From contig JAVBLR010000006.1 in NCBI GenBank assembly GCA_031553395.1, forward strand, positions 368,327 to 432,326: 64,000 bases of DNA. The letters run 5' to 3'. The DNA comes from WRGA01 sp031553395. GTDB taxonomy: Bacteria; Bacteroidota; Bacteroidia; Bacteroidales; WRGA01. A program made the position numbers and the translations under genes. This document shows, in pieces, positions 1-8,415 of the stretch. The notes beneath the pieces are model-generated. The model did no database searches. It was given only the letters and a program-made list of their open reading frames with translations, and was not told where the DNA came from. Within the stretch, counting starts at the first letter, position 1. Every line of letters begins with the position of its first letter.

Positions 1-574
1 ATGTAATCTCCTCTTTTCCATCTCCATAAGTAGCATCTGCCACAGCCCCTGCCATATTTGTAGCAGCACTAATTCCACGTGGGGTACCATTTGAGGCACT
101 TTTTATAACAATAGTAACTTTTTGGTCTTTTTTTAAGTCTTTTATTGTAATAACTTTACTGCTACTTCCACATTGAATTCCATTATCACCAAAGTTAAAA
201 CGAATACTCAAATCTCCTTTTCCATCAGTAAAAACTCCTTTAGTATTAGGATTAGCAGAACCAGTAGCCAAACCACCTGTTAAACCAACAGGAAATAAAA
301 TGCCTTTCGTTTCTTCTACTTCTACGCCATTTGCCACTATTGTAGCAACTGATTTACCCCAATTTTTGAAACGTTTTAGTGCATTTCCATTTTCAGCATC
401 AAATTCATGACAATACCAAGCTGGTGATTCAGAATTTGCATCTGCTGTAAAATTAGCAATAGTTGCATCACTCCACACTGTAAAGTCCCACTTTTTTACA
501 ACACCTTCTGCTGCAGATACATTTGCACACATTGCAGCAAAAGCAAATACAAATAAGAAAGTAAATTTCTTCAT
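1..574 (-). CDS. Secreted protein of unknown function, C-terminus outside window
   Basis: An open frame of 191 codons starts at the ATG at 574 and runs off the left edge without a stop. The N-terminus begins MKKFTFLFVFAFAAM and has a clear Sec signal peptide ending near VSA-AEG. The mature part starts with VVKKWDFTVWSDATIANF and continues as a Gly/Asn/Thr-rich, probably all-beta protein. Similar WDFT...WS openings occur in exported proteins near Bacteroidetes pectin-degradation genes, but I do not recognise a catalytic family. It lies downstream of the GH105 gene on the same strand, with 255 bp between them, so it could have its own promoter (candidate box at 655-662). A role in pectin use is inferred only from its neighbours. 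Confidence 0.7.
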   Translation of the reverse strand, partial: MKKFTFLFVFAFAAMCANVSAAEGVVKKWDFTVWSDATIANFTADANSESPAWYCHEFDAENGNALKRFKNWGKSVATIVANGVEVEETKGILFPVGLTGGLATGSANPNTKGVFTDGKGDLSIRFNFGDNGIQCGSSSKVITIKDLKKDQKVTIVIKSASNGTPRGISAATNMAGAVADATYGDGKEEIT

Positions 575-654
575 AATCAATAAAATTAAAAAATTAATAA
601 TATAAAATAACAATAATTACTTTACACCAACAAGTGTATTTCGGCATTGCAGTG

Positions 655-662
655 CAAATATA
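655..662 (-). promoter_or_regulatory. Candidate Bacteroidetes -7 box (TATATTTG)
   Basis: Read on the minus strand this is TATATTTG, which fits the TAnnTTTG -7 consensus of the Bacteroidetes primary sigma factor. It lies about 80 nt upstream of the ATG at 574. I see no good TTTG -33 element at the usual spacing, so this is only a candidate. Confidence 0.35.
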
Positions 663-829
663 ATCTAAAAATCTCTTGGTATGATGTATAAATTTACAAA
701 AAAAGGTGGATTTTTTGACAAAATTCAAAAAAATATCTACCTTTTATTGAGCCTTTTGTAATTTTTTTAAAAATGAAAAGCGCAGAGTAAAAAGAAATCC
801 TGAGCTTTTATATTTCTTTCTTAACCGTA

Positions 830-1972
830 TTAATTCCCTGTCAACTTATACACTTCGCTGCCACCAAGCAAGAAGCAACCTAACCCGAAATCTTCAAAAT
901 CGGGAACTTTATCATAGGACAACGGTTGTCCGTCTTTGGGTTCTTTGCCTGTACTTTGTACCCAACCCAAAAATCCGTTGGGATGAAGCGCATCTTTTAC
1001 CATTGCATTCCAGGCTTTTATTACAACAGGCAGATATTCGTTCCTGTCTAAAATACCCTGATTGATGCCCCAAGCCATTCCATAAACAAAAAGAGATGTT
1101 CCGGTTGTTTCCTTTCCGCCGAAATTGGTAGGATCAAGCAAACTCACATTCCAGAAACCATCTTCGCGCTGACAAGCTTTAAGTGCTTTCGACATTGCCA
1201 AGAAATCAGCTAAATATTCAGCACGATGCGATTCATTTGTAGGAATTTCATTTACTATACGCACATAGGTTGCATAAACCCATCCATTTCCGCGCGACCA
1301 ATAACAATTTTTGCCATTCGGTTCTTTATATGGAGGATCAAAATCAGCATCACGCCACCAAAGCCCTTCTTTCGGATTATACAAACCATTATCTCCATGT
1401 TTATTTTTGGTATAAGCATACATTTGGTACATCTTTTCATAATAACGGCTATCATTAAACTGATGTCCCAATTTAGCCATAACAGGCATACCCATCTGAA
1501 TAGCATCTATCCAAGACCAATCGTCATTTTGAGGTGTATTTAACAACATATCCATACAGATAAGTGTATTTTTCAACTTTTCGGGTTTCGGTTCCAATTG
1601 ATATAAATCGATATATATCTGTGCAGCACAATAGTTGTCGGCATTGCGGGTTGTATTACCACGATGGAAACCCCATTTGTGGTATTCTGCCCAATCATAC
1701 GCATATTTATAATAACTTTCCAACGGATAAATCTGATGTAAAGCCATTAACCCTTCGTAATACACACCTCTTGTCCAAATATGACTCGGACGTTTTGTAC
1801 CTCTTACAAACGAAGAATCTTTATAATCGGCATATTTTTTCATAAAATACTCATTGGCTTTTGTCATAGCTTTTAGTGTTTCTTTCCTGTCGGGAATATT
1901 TTGTGCCATAACAGAGAAAGCCAATACAGAAACCAATACTAAACACGTCGATAAGATCAATTTTTTCATCAT
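830..1972 (-). CDS. GH105 unsaturated rhamnogalacturonyl hydrolase
   Basis: This 380-residue protein has a Sec signal peptide (MMKKLILSTCLVLVSVLAFS, cleavage near AQ) and an (alpha/alpha)6-barrel of the GH88/GH105 type. Segments typical of YteR-like enzymes are visible: WTRGVYYEGLMALHQ, N-A-D-N around Asp112, SWIDAIQMGMP around Asp156, and CYWSRGNGWVYA near residue 225. The two Asp residues match the conserved acidic pair of the family. The known reaction is hydration-driven release of the unsaturated uronic acid that rhamnogalacturonan lyases leave on oligosaccharide ends, which fits the two PL11 lyase genes just upstream. The length is normal. Translation may start at 1972 or at the adjacent ATG at 1969. 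The location is probably periplasmic, since no sorting domain is seen. Confidence 0.9.
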   Translation of the reverse strand: MMKKLILSTCLVLVSVLAFSVMAQNIPDRKETLKAMTKANEYFMKKYADYKDSSFVRGTKRPSHIWTRGVYYEGLMALHQIYPLESYYKYAYDWAEYHKWGFHRGNTTRNADNYCAAQIYIDLYQLEPKPEKLKNTLICMDMLLNTPQNDDWSWIDAIQMGMPVMAKLGHQFNDSRYYEKMYQMYAYTKNKHGDNGLYNPKEGLWWRDADFDPPYKEPNGKNCYWSRGNGWVYATYVRIVNEIPTNESHRAEYLADFLAMSKALKACQREDGFWNVSLLDPTNFGGKETTGTSLFVYGMAWGINQGILDRNEYLPVVIKAWNAMVKDALHPNGFLGWVQSTGKEPKDGQPLSYDKVPDFEDFGLGCFLLGGSEVYKLTGN

Positions 1973-1995
1973 AATTTTTTTACAGGTTACGAATT

Positions 1996-2067
1996 ACAAG
2001 TTACGGGTTACAAGATAGGGTACTTTAATAAAGGTGTAATTACCCTACCTTGTAACCCGTAACTCGT
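1996..2067. repeat. Intergenic imperfect palindrome (GTTACGGGTTACAAG type)
   Basis: Arms at 1996-2022 and 2041-2067 are reverse complements over 27 positions with two mismatches, both of the G/A kind that still pair as G-U in RNA. The loop is 18 nt. The core word GTTACGGGTTACAAG sits in each arm. It fills the gap between the PL11 and GH105 genes. It may act as a transcript-stabilising or terminating hairpin, but there is no strong U-tract. Related words (GAGTTACAAG) occur near 46520. Confidence 0.75.
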
Positions 2068-2079
2068 ATCTTGCAACTA

Positions 2080-4278
2080 TTATTTAAACAATTTAAACGT
2101 TTTTACTCCTGAATCGGAAGTTACTTTTACAATAAAGATTTGAGATTGAAGCTGAGGCAAAGCAACTTCAACTACCTTGTTGTTCAAGTTACGTGCGCTA
2201 TGCAACAATGTACCTTCAAGTGAATAAACCTGAACAAATTTAACTTCACTATCCGAATATATCCTCAACATATTATTCTGATCAATATATGTTCTCAAAT
2301 CGGAGTTATCTTTATATACATCATTTATTCCGGTAGCATCCTGAGGTGTATACATATCCGGCCAAGGAATATTTGCGACACCGGCATTCAAATAATATCC
2401 CAAATGCGGTGGCTGATTATACGCGACATTTTGCCATGCAATACCCAAACGATATACAGGATCGTGCATCAATGTATATACGCGGTATGTAGAAGCTGTA
2501 GTGGTTGTAAAAATATGAAGTGTAGTAGAATCCTTGGTATCCCACAAAATTACCTCTTCACGCCAATCGCCAAAAATATCGGCACTTAAGTTTGGAGTAG
2601 ATTTGGTACTATTACAACTACCCACTCCGGAAAAAGTAATAGAAGTATCAATCTTTTTAGTACTCCAGTTCCACTTGGTTATTTTAGTACCATCTAATAA
2701 TTCATCGTATAAATCGCCATCCCAATACACCCGGAAGTTAACAGCAGGCCGCGTAGTTGATATTGTTGCTCCCTTACAGGAAAAAATCCCGATAGAATTA
2801 CCGGAAGCGTCTTTATTCGTACTCCACATTTCATAACCGGGAGTAGGATCGATATCTGCAGCACAACCACGGCCATTATCTCCACTGGTTGGTCCGCCCC
2901 AAATAATTTCTCCTGTTTTTGCATCATGCAGTTCGTACCCATATTTTGCATAAGCAGAAGCATCTTCATGTACTTCCCACACCTGATAACTACCGGGACG
3001 ATCGGGATCCATCATACCTACATGCATAGCATCTCCATGTCCTAATTTGGTGCTATATAATAAACTTCCATCATGATCGATTACACATGAACCATAAATG
3101 ATTTCATCGGAACCATCAGCATCGACATCAGCAACCGACAAATTATGGTTTCCTTGTCCATAAGCTCCACTACCAGATGTTGGAGAATCATGAAACCAAC
3201 GTTCTACCAATTTACCATTTACAAAATCGTAAGCCGCCAACGTAGTTCGTGTATAATACCCACGACACATTACCGCACTCGGATGCTCTCCATCCAAATA
3301 AGCAACACATGCTAAAAAACGATCTACACGATTACCATAACTATCACCCCATGAAGAAACTGTTCCTCTGCCCGGTTTATATGCAACAGTATTGATTTCA
3401 GCTCCGGTTTCTCCATTAAAAATAGTCAAATATTCGGGGCCGTTCAATATATATCCGTTGCTTGAATTCATTGTTGTGGTTCTCCAATCTTTATTCGGAT
3501 CATCACTTCCCATAATTACTTTCTTATTTTGGCCATCAATAGTTCCGGGAGCAGTTTTGCAAACCATTTCAGCCTTTCCGTCTCCATCAAAATCATAGAC
3601 CAAAAATTGAGTATAATGCGCTCCGGCACGGATATTTGGTCCTAAGTCAATTCTCCACAATTGAGTTCCATCTAATTTATACGCATCGATATAAACATTG
3701 CCAGTCATTCCGGAAAATGAATTATCATATGAATTAGTAGGATCCCACTTAACAATGATTTCATATTCTCCGTCACCATCCACATCGCCCACACTGCAAT
3801 CATTTGGCACGTATGTATAAGCTTGCCCATTGGGATATGATATTTTTTGAGGACTACTGGAGGATCTATTATCGAAATAACTTGGAGGAGTAACACCACC
3901 TGCCGGCCTGTTTAGTTTTATAGCCAAATTGGGTTGAGATTGTTGCGCCCAAGGAGTAACTTCTTTCGAGCCTATTTCTTCTTCCACTCCGTTAATTACG
4001 GCTTTTACCACATATTTATCGGTAGCTTTCCCTGTCGTATCGATAAAGTTAGAAGCTTGAGTTGACGTAACTGTTTTTATTAATTCGCCATTCCTATATA
4101 CATTATAAGATGCGTCTTTTTCCGTACCCAGCACACGCCAACCAATAAAATTGGTGGCAGGAAGCCTCACTGCTATCAATCCCCTGTCTAATGCTTCCAT
4201 TTGTCTTTTGGCTGCATTCAAGGGAATTATTCCTAAAAGGATAAAAATTAAAATTGAGTAAAAAACTGTATTTTTCAT
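2080..4278 (-). CDS. PL11 rhamnogalacturonan lyase with T9SS-like sorting tail
   Basis: The protein has 732 residues from the ATG at 4278, which gives a good signal peptide (MKNTVFYSILIFILLG); an upstream in-frame ATG at 4362 would put an unlikely leader before it. The catalytic part is a PL11 beta-propeller of the YesW/YesX type: it opens with ALDRGLIAVRLPATNF-GWR and carries several Asp-rich calcium loops (DVDGDGEYEII, DFDGDGKAEMV, DVDADGSDEII). PL11 enzymes cleave the rhamnose-galacturonate backbone of rhamnogalacturonan I by beta-elimination. The last ~75 residues (from LRTYIDQNNMLRIYS to KTFKLFK) look like a T9SS type A sorting domain, which predicts a surface or secreted enzyme. The paralogue at 4709-6589 lacks this tail. 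Confidence 0.9.
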   Translation of the reverse strand: MKNTVFYSILIFILLGIIPLNAAKRQMEALDRGLIAVRLPATNFIGWRVLGTEKDASYNVYRNGELIKTVTSTQASNFIDTTGKATDKYVVKAVINGVEEEIGSKEVTPWAQQSQPNLAIKLNRPAGGVTPPSYFDNRSSSSPQKISYPNGQAYTYVPNDCSVGDVDGDGEYEIIVKWDPTNSYDNSFSGMTGNVYIDAYKLDGTQLWRIDLGPNIRAGAHYTQFLVYDFDGDGKAEMVCKTAPGTIDGQNKKVIMGSDDPNKDWRTTTMNSSNGYILNGPEYLTIFNGETGAEINTVAYKPGRGTVSSWGDSYGNRVDRFLACVAYLDGEHPSAVMCRGYYTRTTLAAYDFVNGKLVERWFHDSPTSGSGAYGQGNHNLSVADVDADGSDEIIYGSCVIDHDGSLLYSTKLGHGDAMHVGMMDPDRPGSYQVWEVHEDASAYAKYGYELHDAKTGEIIWGGPTSGDNGRGCAADIDPTPGYEMWSTNKDASGNSIGIFSCKGATISTTRPAVNFRVYWDGDLYDELLDGTKITKWNWSTKKIDTSITFSGVGSCNSTKSTPNLSADIFGDWREEVILWDTKDSTTLHIFTTTTASTYRVYTLMHDPVYRLGIAWQNVAYNQPPHLGYYLNAGVANIPWPDMYTPQDATGINDVYKDNSDLRTYIDQNNMLRIYSDSEVKFVQVYSLEGTLLHSARNLNNKVVEVALPQLQSQIFIVKVTSDSGVKTFKLFK

Positions 4279-4343
4279 ATCATATAAAATGTAAATTAAT
4301 TTACTGATTAATAACTTATTTGTTATTTGTTGCAAATGAATAA

Positions 4344-4668
4344 CTGATGTTACGTATTTCAAAAATATTATCTGTAAAATGTCTTAGTCAAATAAATTTA
4401 ACATTGGAGTTTTTTTCTTTTACTTTTGCCTTGACGCAAAAGTAACAAAAAGTCAAGGCTGAGCTCCTCGGCGACCCAACTGTGGTTTGCAGGCGGAACA
4501 AAACAAAACTCGCTTCGCTCAAACAGAGTTTTGTTTTTCGCCTGCTTCACCACGTTGGGTATCCCGCCTGCGAAGCAAAGGCCGAAGACGGGCATTTCAT
4601 CAAAAGCTTTTATTCATTTAAAAATATTTGCAGATTATCATTCTATGTTTTCAAGTGCGTAACATCAG
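4344..4668. repeat. MITE-like intergenic element with terminal inverted repeats and nested hairpins
   Basis: This sequence fills the gap between the two PL11 genes. Outer arms are CTGATGTTACG at 4344-4354 and its exact complement at 4658-4668; the match extends inward to about 21 positions with three mismatches. Inside, 4422-4443 holds a small hairpin in the word CTTTTGCCTTGACGCAAAAG, which I recall as part of a dispersed repeat in many Bacteroidetes genomes. At 4474-4560 there is a long hairpin built from ACCCAAC/GTTGGGT, GCAGGCG/CGCCTGC and AACAAAACTC/GAGTTTTGTT arms. Two short open frames overlap the element but look like by-products of the palindrome. No transposase is present. Confidence 0.7.
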
Positions 4669-4708
4669 TGAATAACCAATAACTAACAACTAACAACAAA
4701 TAACCAAA

Positions 4709-6589
4709 TTATTCGCCCAAATAAAACGATGGTATGGGCGATTGCTGATATCCCATTGTATGGGTTGTTATCTTTTGCCTGTATGTATTATCTTGCATTA
4801 ACGTTATCATTCTGTCTTTTGCAGGAATAGTTGTGGAATATATGCGCAATTCTCCCGGCAATGCAGTAACAATTTCTTCCCGCCAATCACCGTAAAGGTC
4901 TCCTGTCAACATTATCCTTCCTTTGATGCCGGTTGTAAGTGTATCTCCTTTATATTTTACAATCGACATTCCCCGACTCATCATATTTCTCCAAGTTTCT
5001 CTGTCTTCGGGAGAAATATCATCGCTACCAGAACCACGAAGCGGATTTCTTTCTCTTCCGAAAGTTTCCCTTACTTTATCTGCATCCCACCAAATCCAAT
5101 TACGGCAACCAGGAACTTCATCGTTTGAGGCAAACATATTTCCTTTTGCATCAAACATATATTTATCGGTCGAGCCACCTTTACTGTCTTCTGTCGCAAA
5201 ACACTCTAATCCCTGACGGCTTGGGTCTAAATCCGTTACCATTCCATCACCCACATGGTACGTAGTTTTTCCTATCGACCATACTTCAGCACCTGTTTTA
5301 GCATCTCTTACAGAGACTCCTTTTCCGTCTTCATGTTTCACTTCACAAGCAAAAAATACTTCCAATCCGGGACGAGAAGGGTCGATATCTGTTACATACA
5401 CTTTATCGGGATGTCCCAATCCGGCACTCCAAAGCAATGTTCCATTATCATCCAACACGGCAGAACCCAATATGATTTCATCCCTGCCATCATCATCAAC
5501 ATCACAAATTGAAATACCATGAGCACCCTGACTTCTGACAACAGGATTTTCTTCATCACCATCCCAACGCCATAATTTTTCTAATTTAGTACCATTTAAT
5601 TGCCAGGCTTCAACCACCATCCGGCGATAAGTTCCCTTAGCTGTAAGAATGCAGGGTGTTTTTCCATCCAAATAAGCTACAGCCATCTGACAACGGTTAT
5701 TCCGGTTATAATCTCCAAATGATTCTCCCCGTTCAATCCAATCGGCTTTCGCTATTTCTTTTCCGGTCATTCCATCCCAAATAGAAAACCACTCTTCACC
5801 AGATGTTACCCGACCATTTATGTCACGAGCATCAACCGGTCCGGTTTTCACGGCAATTTCCGCTTTCCCGTCTCCGTTGAAATCATAAATAACGAAAGGA
5901 GAATACCAAACACCAGGTTCTATTCCAGGGCCGAGGTCATTACTCCAAAGAAAGGTTCCATCGTGCAAATACGCATCTATTTTATACGTCAATGTCGTAG
6001 AATCGGGCTTAAACGAAGGGTCCTTTCCCTGATTAGGATGTAATACGATATAGTCGTAGATACCATCACCATTCAAATCACCTACACCTACTCTGCCTGC
6101 ATTGATTCCATCTCGCAATGTTATAGAACGATAAGCAGGTTCATTATCCGCTTTGCGAGTAATAACTGCAACTTTTTCCGAAATTTCACCTTTCTTTCCG
6201 TTGATGATTGATTCAACCCAATACTGATAAGCATATTTAGTCTCAGGATACAAATTGTTCTTATCAACAAAATCGGTTGTTGCAGTAATTGGCTTATTAT
6301 TTAATTTTTGAACTTTATTCCCCAATGATTTATACACATTGAAAGCAATATTACCGGGATCGGTATTTAATAACCTCCAACTAACATACACTTCGCCTTT
6401 ATCATCGACAGTTGCAATAACCCCTCGATTCAAATTTTCAACAATACGTTTTTCAGCAAATCCCTTGACCAAGGGTTTATCCTGATGTGAAGGGTTCAAC
6501 ACTTCGTACAAATACATACGTTCTCTTGGGTCTTGTGCAAAGATACAAACCGATGAGAATAAGAATAAAAACAAAAAATAATTTTTCAT
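4709..6589 (-). CDS. PL11 rhamnogalacturonan lyase, probably periplasmic
   Basis: This 626-residue protein starts at the ATG at 6589 with a typical Sec signal peptide (MKNYFLFLFLFSSVCIFA-Q). The PL11 fold is shown by RIVENLNRGVIATVDDKGE...VSWRLLNTDP near residue 50, followed by Asp-rich calcium loops (GDLNGDGIYDYIV, DFNGDGKAEIAVKTG, DVDDDGRDEIILGS) and HGISICDVD. It ends at FYLGE directly after the propeller, with no sorting domain, so a periplasmic location is more likely than the surface. With the T9SS-tailed paralogue downstream it would allow backbone cleavage of rhamnogalacturonan I on both sides of the outer membrane. The gene follows the GH28 gene on the same strand after 88 bp. Confidence 0.9.
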   Translation of the reverse strand: MKNYFLFLFLFSSVCIFAQDPRERMYLYEVLNPSHQDKPLVKGFAEKRIVENLNRGVIATVDDKGEVYVSWRLLNTDPGNIAFNVYKSLGNKVQKLNNKPITATTDFVDKNNLYPETKYAYQYWVESIINGKKGEISEKVAVITRKADNEPAYRSITLRDGINAGRVGVGDLNGDGIYDYIVLHPNQGKDPSFKPDSTTLTYKIDAYLHDGTFLWSNDLGPGIEPGVWYSPFVIYDFNGDGKAEIAVKTGPVDARDINGRVTSGEEWFSIWDGMTGKEIAKADWIERGESFGDYNRNNRCQMAVAYLDGKTPCILTAKGTYRRMVVEAWQLNGTKLEKLWRWDGDEENPVVRSQGAHGISICDVDDDGRDEIILGSAVLDDNGTLLWSAGLGHPDKVYVTDIDPSRPGLEVFFACEVKHEDGKGVSVRDAKTGAEVWSIGKTTYHVGDGMVTDLDPSRQGLECFATEDSKGGSTDKYMFDAKGNMFASNDEVPGCRNWIWWDADKVRETFGRERNPLRGSGSDDISPEDRETWRNMMSRGMSIVKYKGDTLTTGIKGRIMLTGDLYGDWREEIVTALPGELRIYSTTIPAKDRMITLMQDNTYRQKITTHTMGYQQSPIPSFYLGE

Positions 6590-6677
6590 AAAAAAGAAGT
6601 TATCAGAAGTTACCGGAAATTAGTCAGAAGATATCAGAAATTGCCGGGATTCCGACTAACTTCCAATAATTTTCCAA

Positions 6678-8231
6678 TCATTTTTCCACAAAGTTTTTTA
6701 CATTTTTCTGTTGTATGGCCGGACCTTCCGACGGATAGATTTTCACATTCGTGAATGTTACACCATCGCATTCAACCAGCTCGGCACCTAACATAGCGCT
6801 AATAGTTGTATTTTCTACATGAATATTGGAAATATTCATCTCTGGTAAACCATTAAAAAACATAGCCCTTCGTGCATTGCGGGAAACCAAATTCTTAACA
6901 TAAATATTCCGGAAAACCGGTGTTTCTTCCGTTACAGGTGGAATTGCCTCATCAACAGGTGTCGTATCACCATCAGTCAACGATTCGGATGCAGATTTTC
7001 CGCCATAATACAAATCAAACAGAAACGAATCCGTAACAATATCAAACATACTGATATTGCTGATATAAATATTTTCTACAATGCCGCCGCGTCCTCTTTT
7101 ACTTTTAAAACGTAATCCGACATCCGTGCCTAAAAAAGAGCAATTATTTACAGAAATATTTCGTACGCCTCCCGACATCTCGCTACCAACAACAAATCCG
7201 CCGTGTCCTTGAAACACTTTACAATTATCAACAAGTACATTCTCGGTAGCTAAACCACGTTTCCGGCCATCTTCATCTTTTCCCGATTTAATGCAAATAC
7301 CATCATCGCCCACATCAAAAATAGAATTGGCAATAATTACATTTTTGCATGATTCTAAATCCAAACCATCCCCATTTTGCGCATACGACGGATTTCGAAC
7401 TATTATATTGTCGATAATTACATTTTCACACATCAACGGATGCAAGTTCCAACTAGGGGAATTTTCAAAAAGAACGCCCTGCAACATCACATTTTTACAT
7501 TCGATAAAACTTACCATTACCGGACGCAGGAAATCCTTAACTGCCTGCCAATCTTCTTCAGTTTTCAAATTACGAGGCACGTTCATATCACTGATAGTAT
7601 CTCCGTGTAATGCCTTTGGCGAAGGAAACCAATAATCGGGACGTTTAAACACACCACCGCGAGCAATGGTTTTCTTCCATGTATCTTCCGTTACTTTTTG
7701 TTTTTTCAACGGACGCCAGAAATGTCCTGAACCATTAATAGAACCTTCTCCTGTAATTGCTATGTTCTCCAAATTCCTTCCGGAAATAGGCGACTGGCAA
7801 CGACGAGTATCCAATCCTTCGAAAACAGTATTTACCAGCGGATAATCATCGTAATTTTGGGTGAATAAAATCAATGCGCCTTTATCCAAATGTAAATTTA
7901 TATTGGATTTAAAAACAATCGGCCCGGTGAGCCAAACACCGGAGGGAACAACTAATGTTCCTCCGCCTTGTTCAGATAAAGACTCCATCGCCTTGGCGAA
8001 AGTTCCGGTATTAACAAATATTCCATCTCCTATTCCTCCACAATCTACGATGGAAAGAGCCCGGGAAGGAAATACTGGTATTTTTACCTGAGGCATTTCA
8101 AAAGGAATATCCTTATATATCTGTTCATAACTAAAAGATGGCTTCAAATCCGATCGATTATCACCATCTTTTCCACAAGATAAAAATACTGTTAAAAGGC
8201 CAATTGAGGTGGCAGCTAATAAATTTCGCAT
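6678..8231 (-). CDS. GH28 polygalacturonase / rhamnogalacturonan hydrolase lipoprotein
   Basis: The chosen start at 8231 gives a 517-residue lipoprotein: MRNLLAATSIGLLTVFLSC with the lipobox FLSC. A longer frame upstream (to 8273) would spoil the signal. The protein is a right-handed beta-helix of family GH28. Its catalytic motifs are visible: NGDGLDLESC, VGDDGICIKSGKD, QGHGGFVVGSEMSGG and RFKSKRGRGG, which match the NTD, DD, GHG and RxK signatures. GH28 enzymes hydrolyse galacturonan or rhamnogalacturonan linkages. The exact specificity cannot be read from the sequence, but the neighbours (two PL11 and one GH105) favour a rhamnogalacturonan or oligogalacturonide substrate. The lipoprotein anchor suggests the inner face of the outer membrane or the surface. 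Confidence 0.9.
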   Translation of the reverse strand: MRNLLAATSIGLLTVFLSCGKDGDNRSDLKPSFSYEQIYKDIPFEMPQVKIPVFPSRALSIVDCGGIGDGIFVNTGTFAKAMESLSEQGGGTLVVPSGVWLTGPIVFKSNINLHLDKGALILFTQNYDDYPLVNTVFEGLDTRRCQSPISGRNLENIAITGEGSINGSGHFWRPLKKQKVTEDTWKKTIARGGVFKRPDYWFPSPKALHGDTISDMNVPRNLKTEEDWQAVKDFLRPVMVSFIECKNVMLQGVLFENSPSWNLHPLMCENVIIDNIIVRNPSYAQNGDGLDLESCKNVIIANSIFDVGDDGICIKSGKDEDGRKRGLATENVLVDNCKVFQGHGGFVVGSEMSGGVRNISVNNCSFLGTDVGLRFKSKRGRGGIVENIYISNISMFDIVTDSFLFDLYYGGKSASESLTDGDTTPVDEAIPPVTEETPVFRNIYVKNLVSRNARRAMFFNGLPEMNISNIHVENTTISAMLGAELVECDGVTFTNVKIYPSEGPAIQQKNVKNFVEK

Positions 8232-8262
8232 ATTTTTAAAATCAATAGTAAAATATATGATA

Positions 8263-8270
8263 CAAAAGTA
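8263..8270 (-). promoter_or_regulatory. Candidate -7 box for the GH28 gene (TACTTTTG)
   Basis: Minus-strand TACTTTTG fits TAnnTTTG and lies about 32 nt upstream of the ATG at 8231. No clear TTTG -33 element is seen. The long dyad at 8291-8338 covers the place where the -33 region would be, which would suit regulation by a DNA-binding protein. Confidence 0.4.
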
Positions 8271-8290
8271 CATCTATCCATATTCACTAT

Positions 8291-8338
8291 GAATGGACTT
8301 TTATTCATAATGATGGAATTATGTACAAAAGTCCATTC
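8291..8338. promoter_or_regulatory. Long operator-like dyad between divergent GH28 and PL1 genes
   Basis: GAATGGACTTTT at 8291-8302 is the exact reverse complement of 8327-8338. The symmetry continues inward (CATAAT/ATTATG), giving 21-nt half-sites with two mismatches around a 6-nt centre. It sits between the divergent GH28 and pectate lyase starts, next to candidate promoters on both sides and without a U-tract. This suits a regulator binding site better than a terminator. The regulator is unknown and not in this window. Confidence 0.55.
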
Positions 8339-8357
8339 TTTGCGTACAATTTTACAA

Positions 8358-8387
8358 TTCGTTTAACATACCTTTTCCATACCTTTG
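8358..8387 (+). promoter_or_regulatory. Candidate promoter of the pectate lyase gene
   Basis: TTCG at 8358-8361 and TACCTTTG at 8380-8387 are spaced by 18 nt, close to the Bacteroidetes TTTG-N19-TAnnTTTG pattern. Transcription would start near 8394, just upstream of the ATG at 8416. This also argues against the GTG at 8392 as start codon. Confidence 0.5.
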
Positions 8388-8415
8388 TCGTGTGAATCTT
8401 AAAATATTTAATAAC

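Noticed and set aside
4398..4682. Two overlapping open frames of about 65 codons on opposite strands between the PL11 genes.
   Set aside because: Both lie in the palindromic repeat element, mirror each other across the hairpin, and have no recognisable protein features.
8392..8415. GTG at 8392 as start of the pectate lyase, eight codons upstream of the ATG.
   Set aside because: The best promoter would start transcription at about this point, and the ATG at 8416 gives a proper signal peptide directly.
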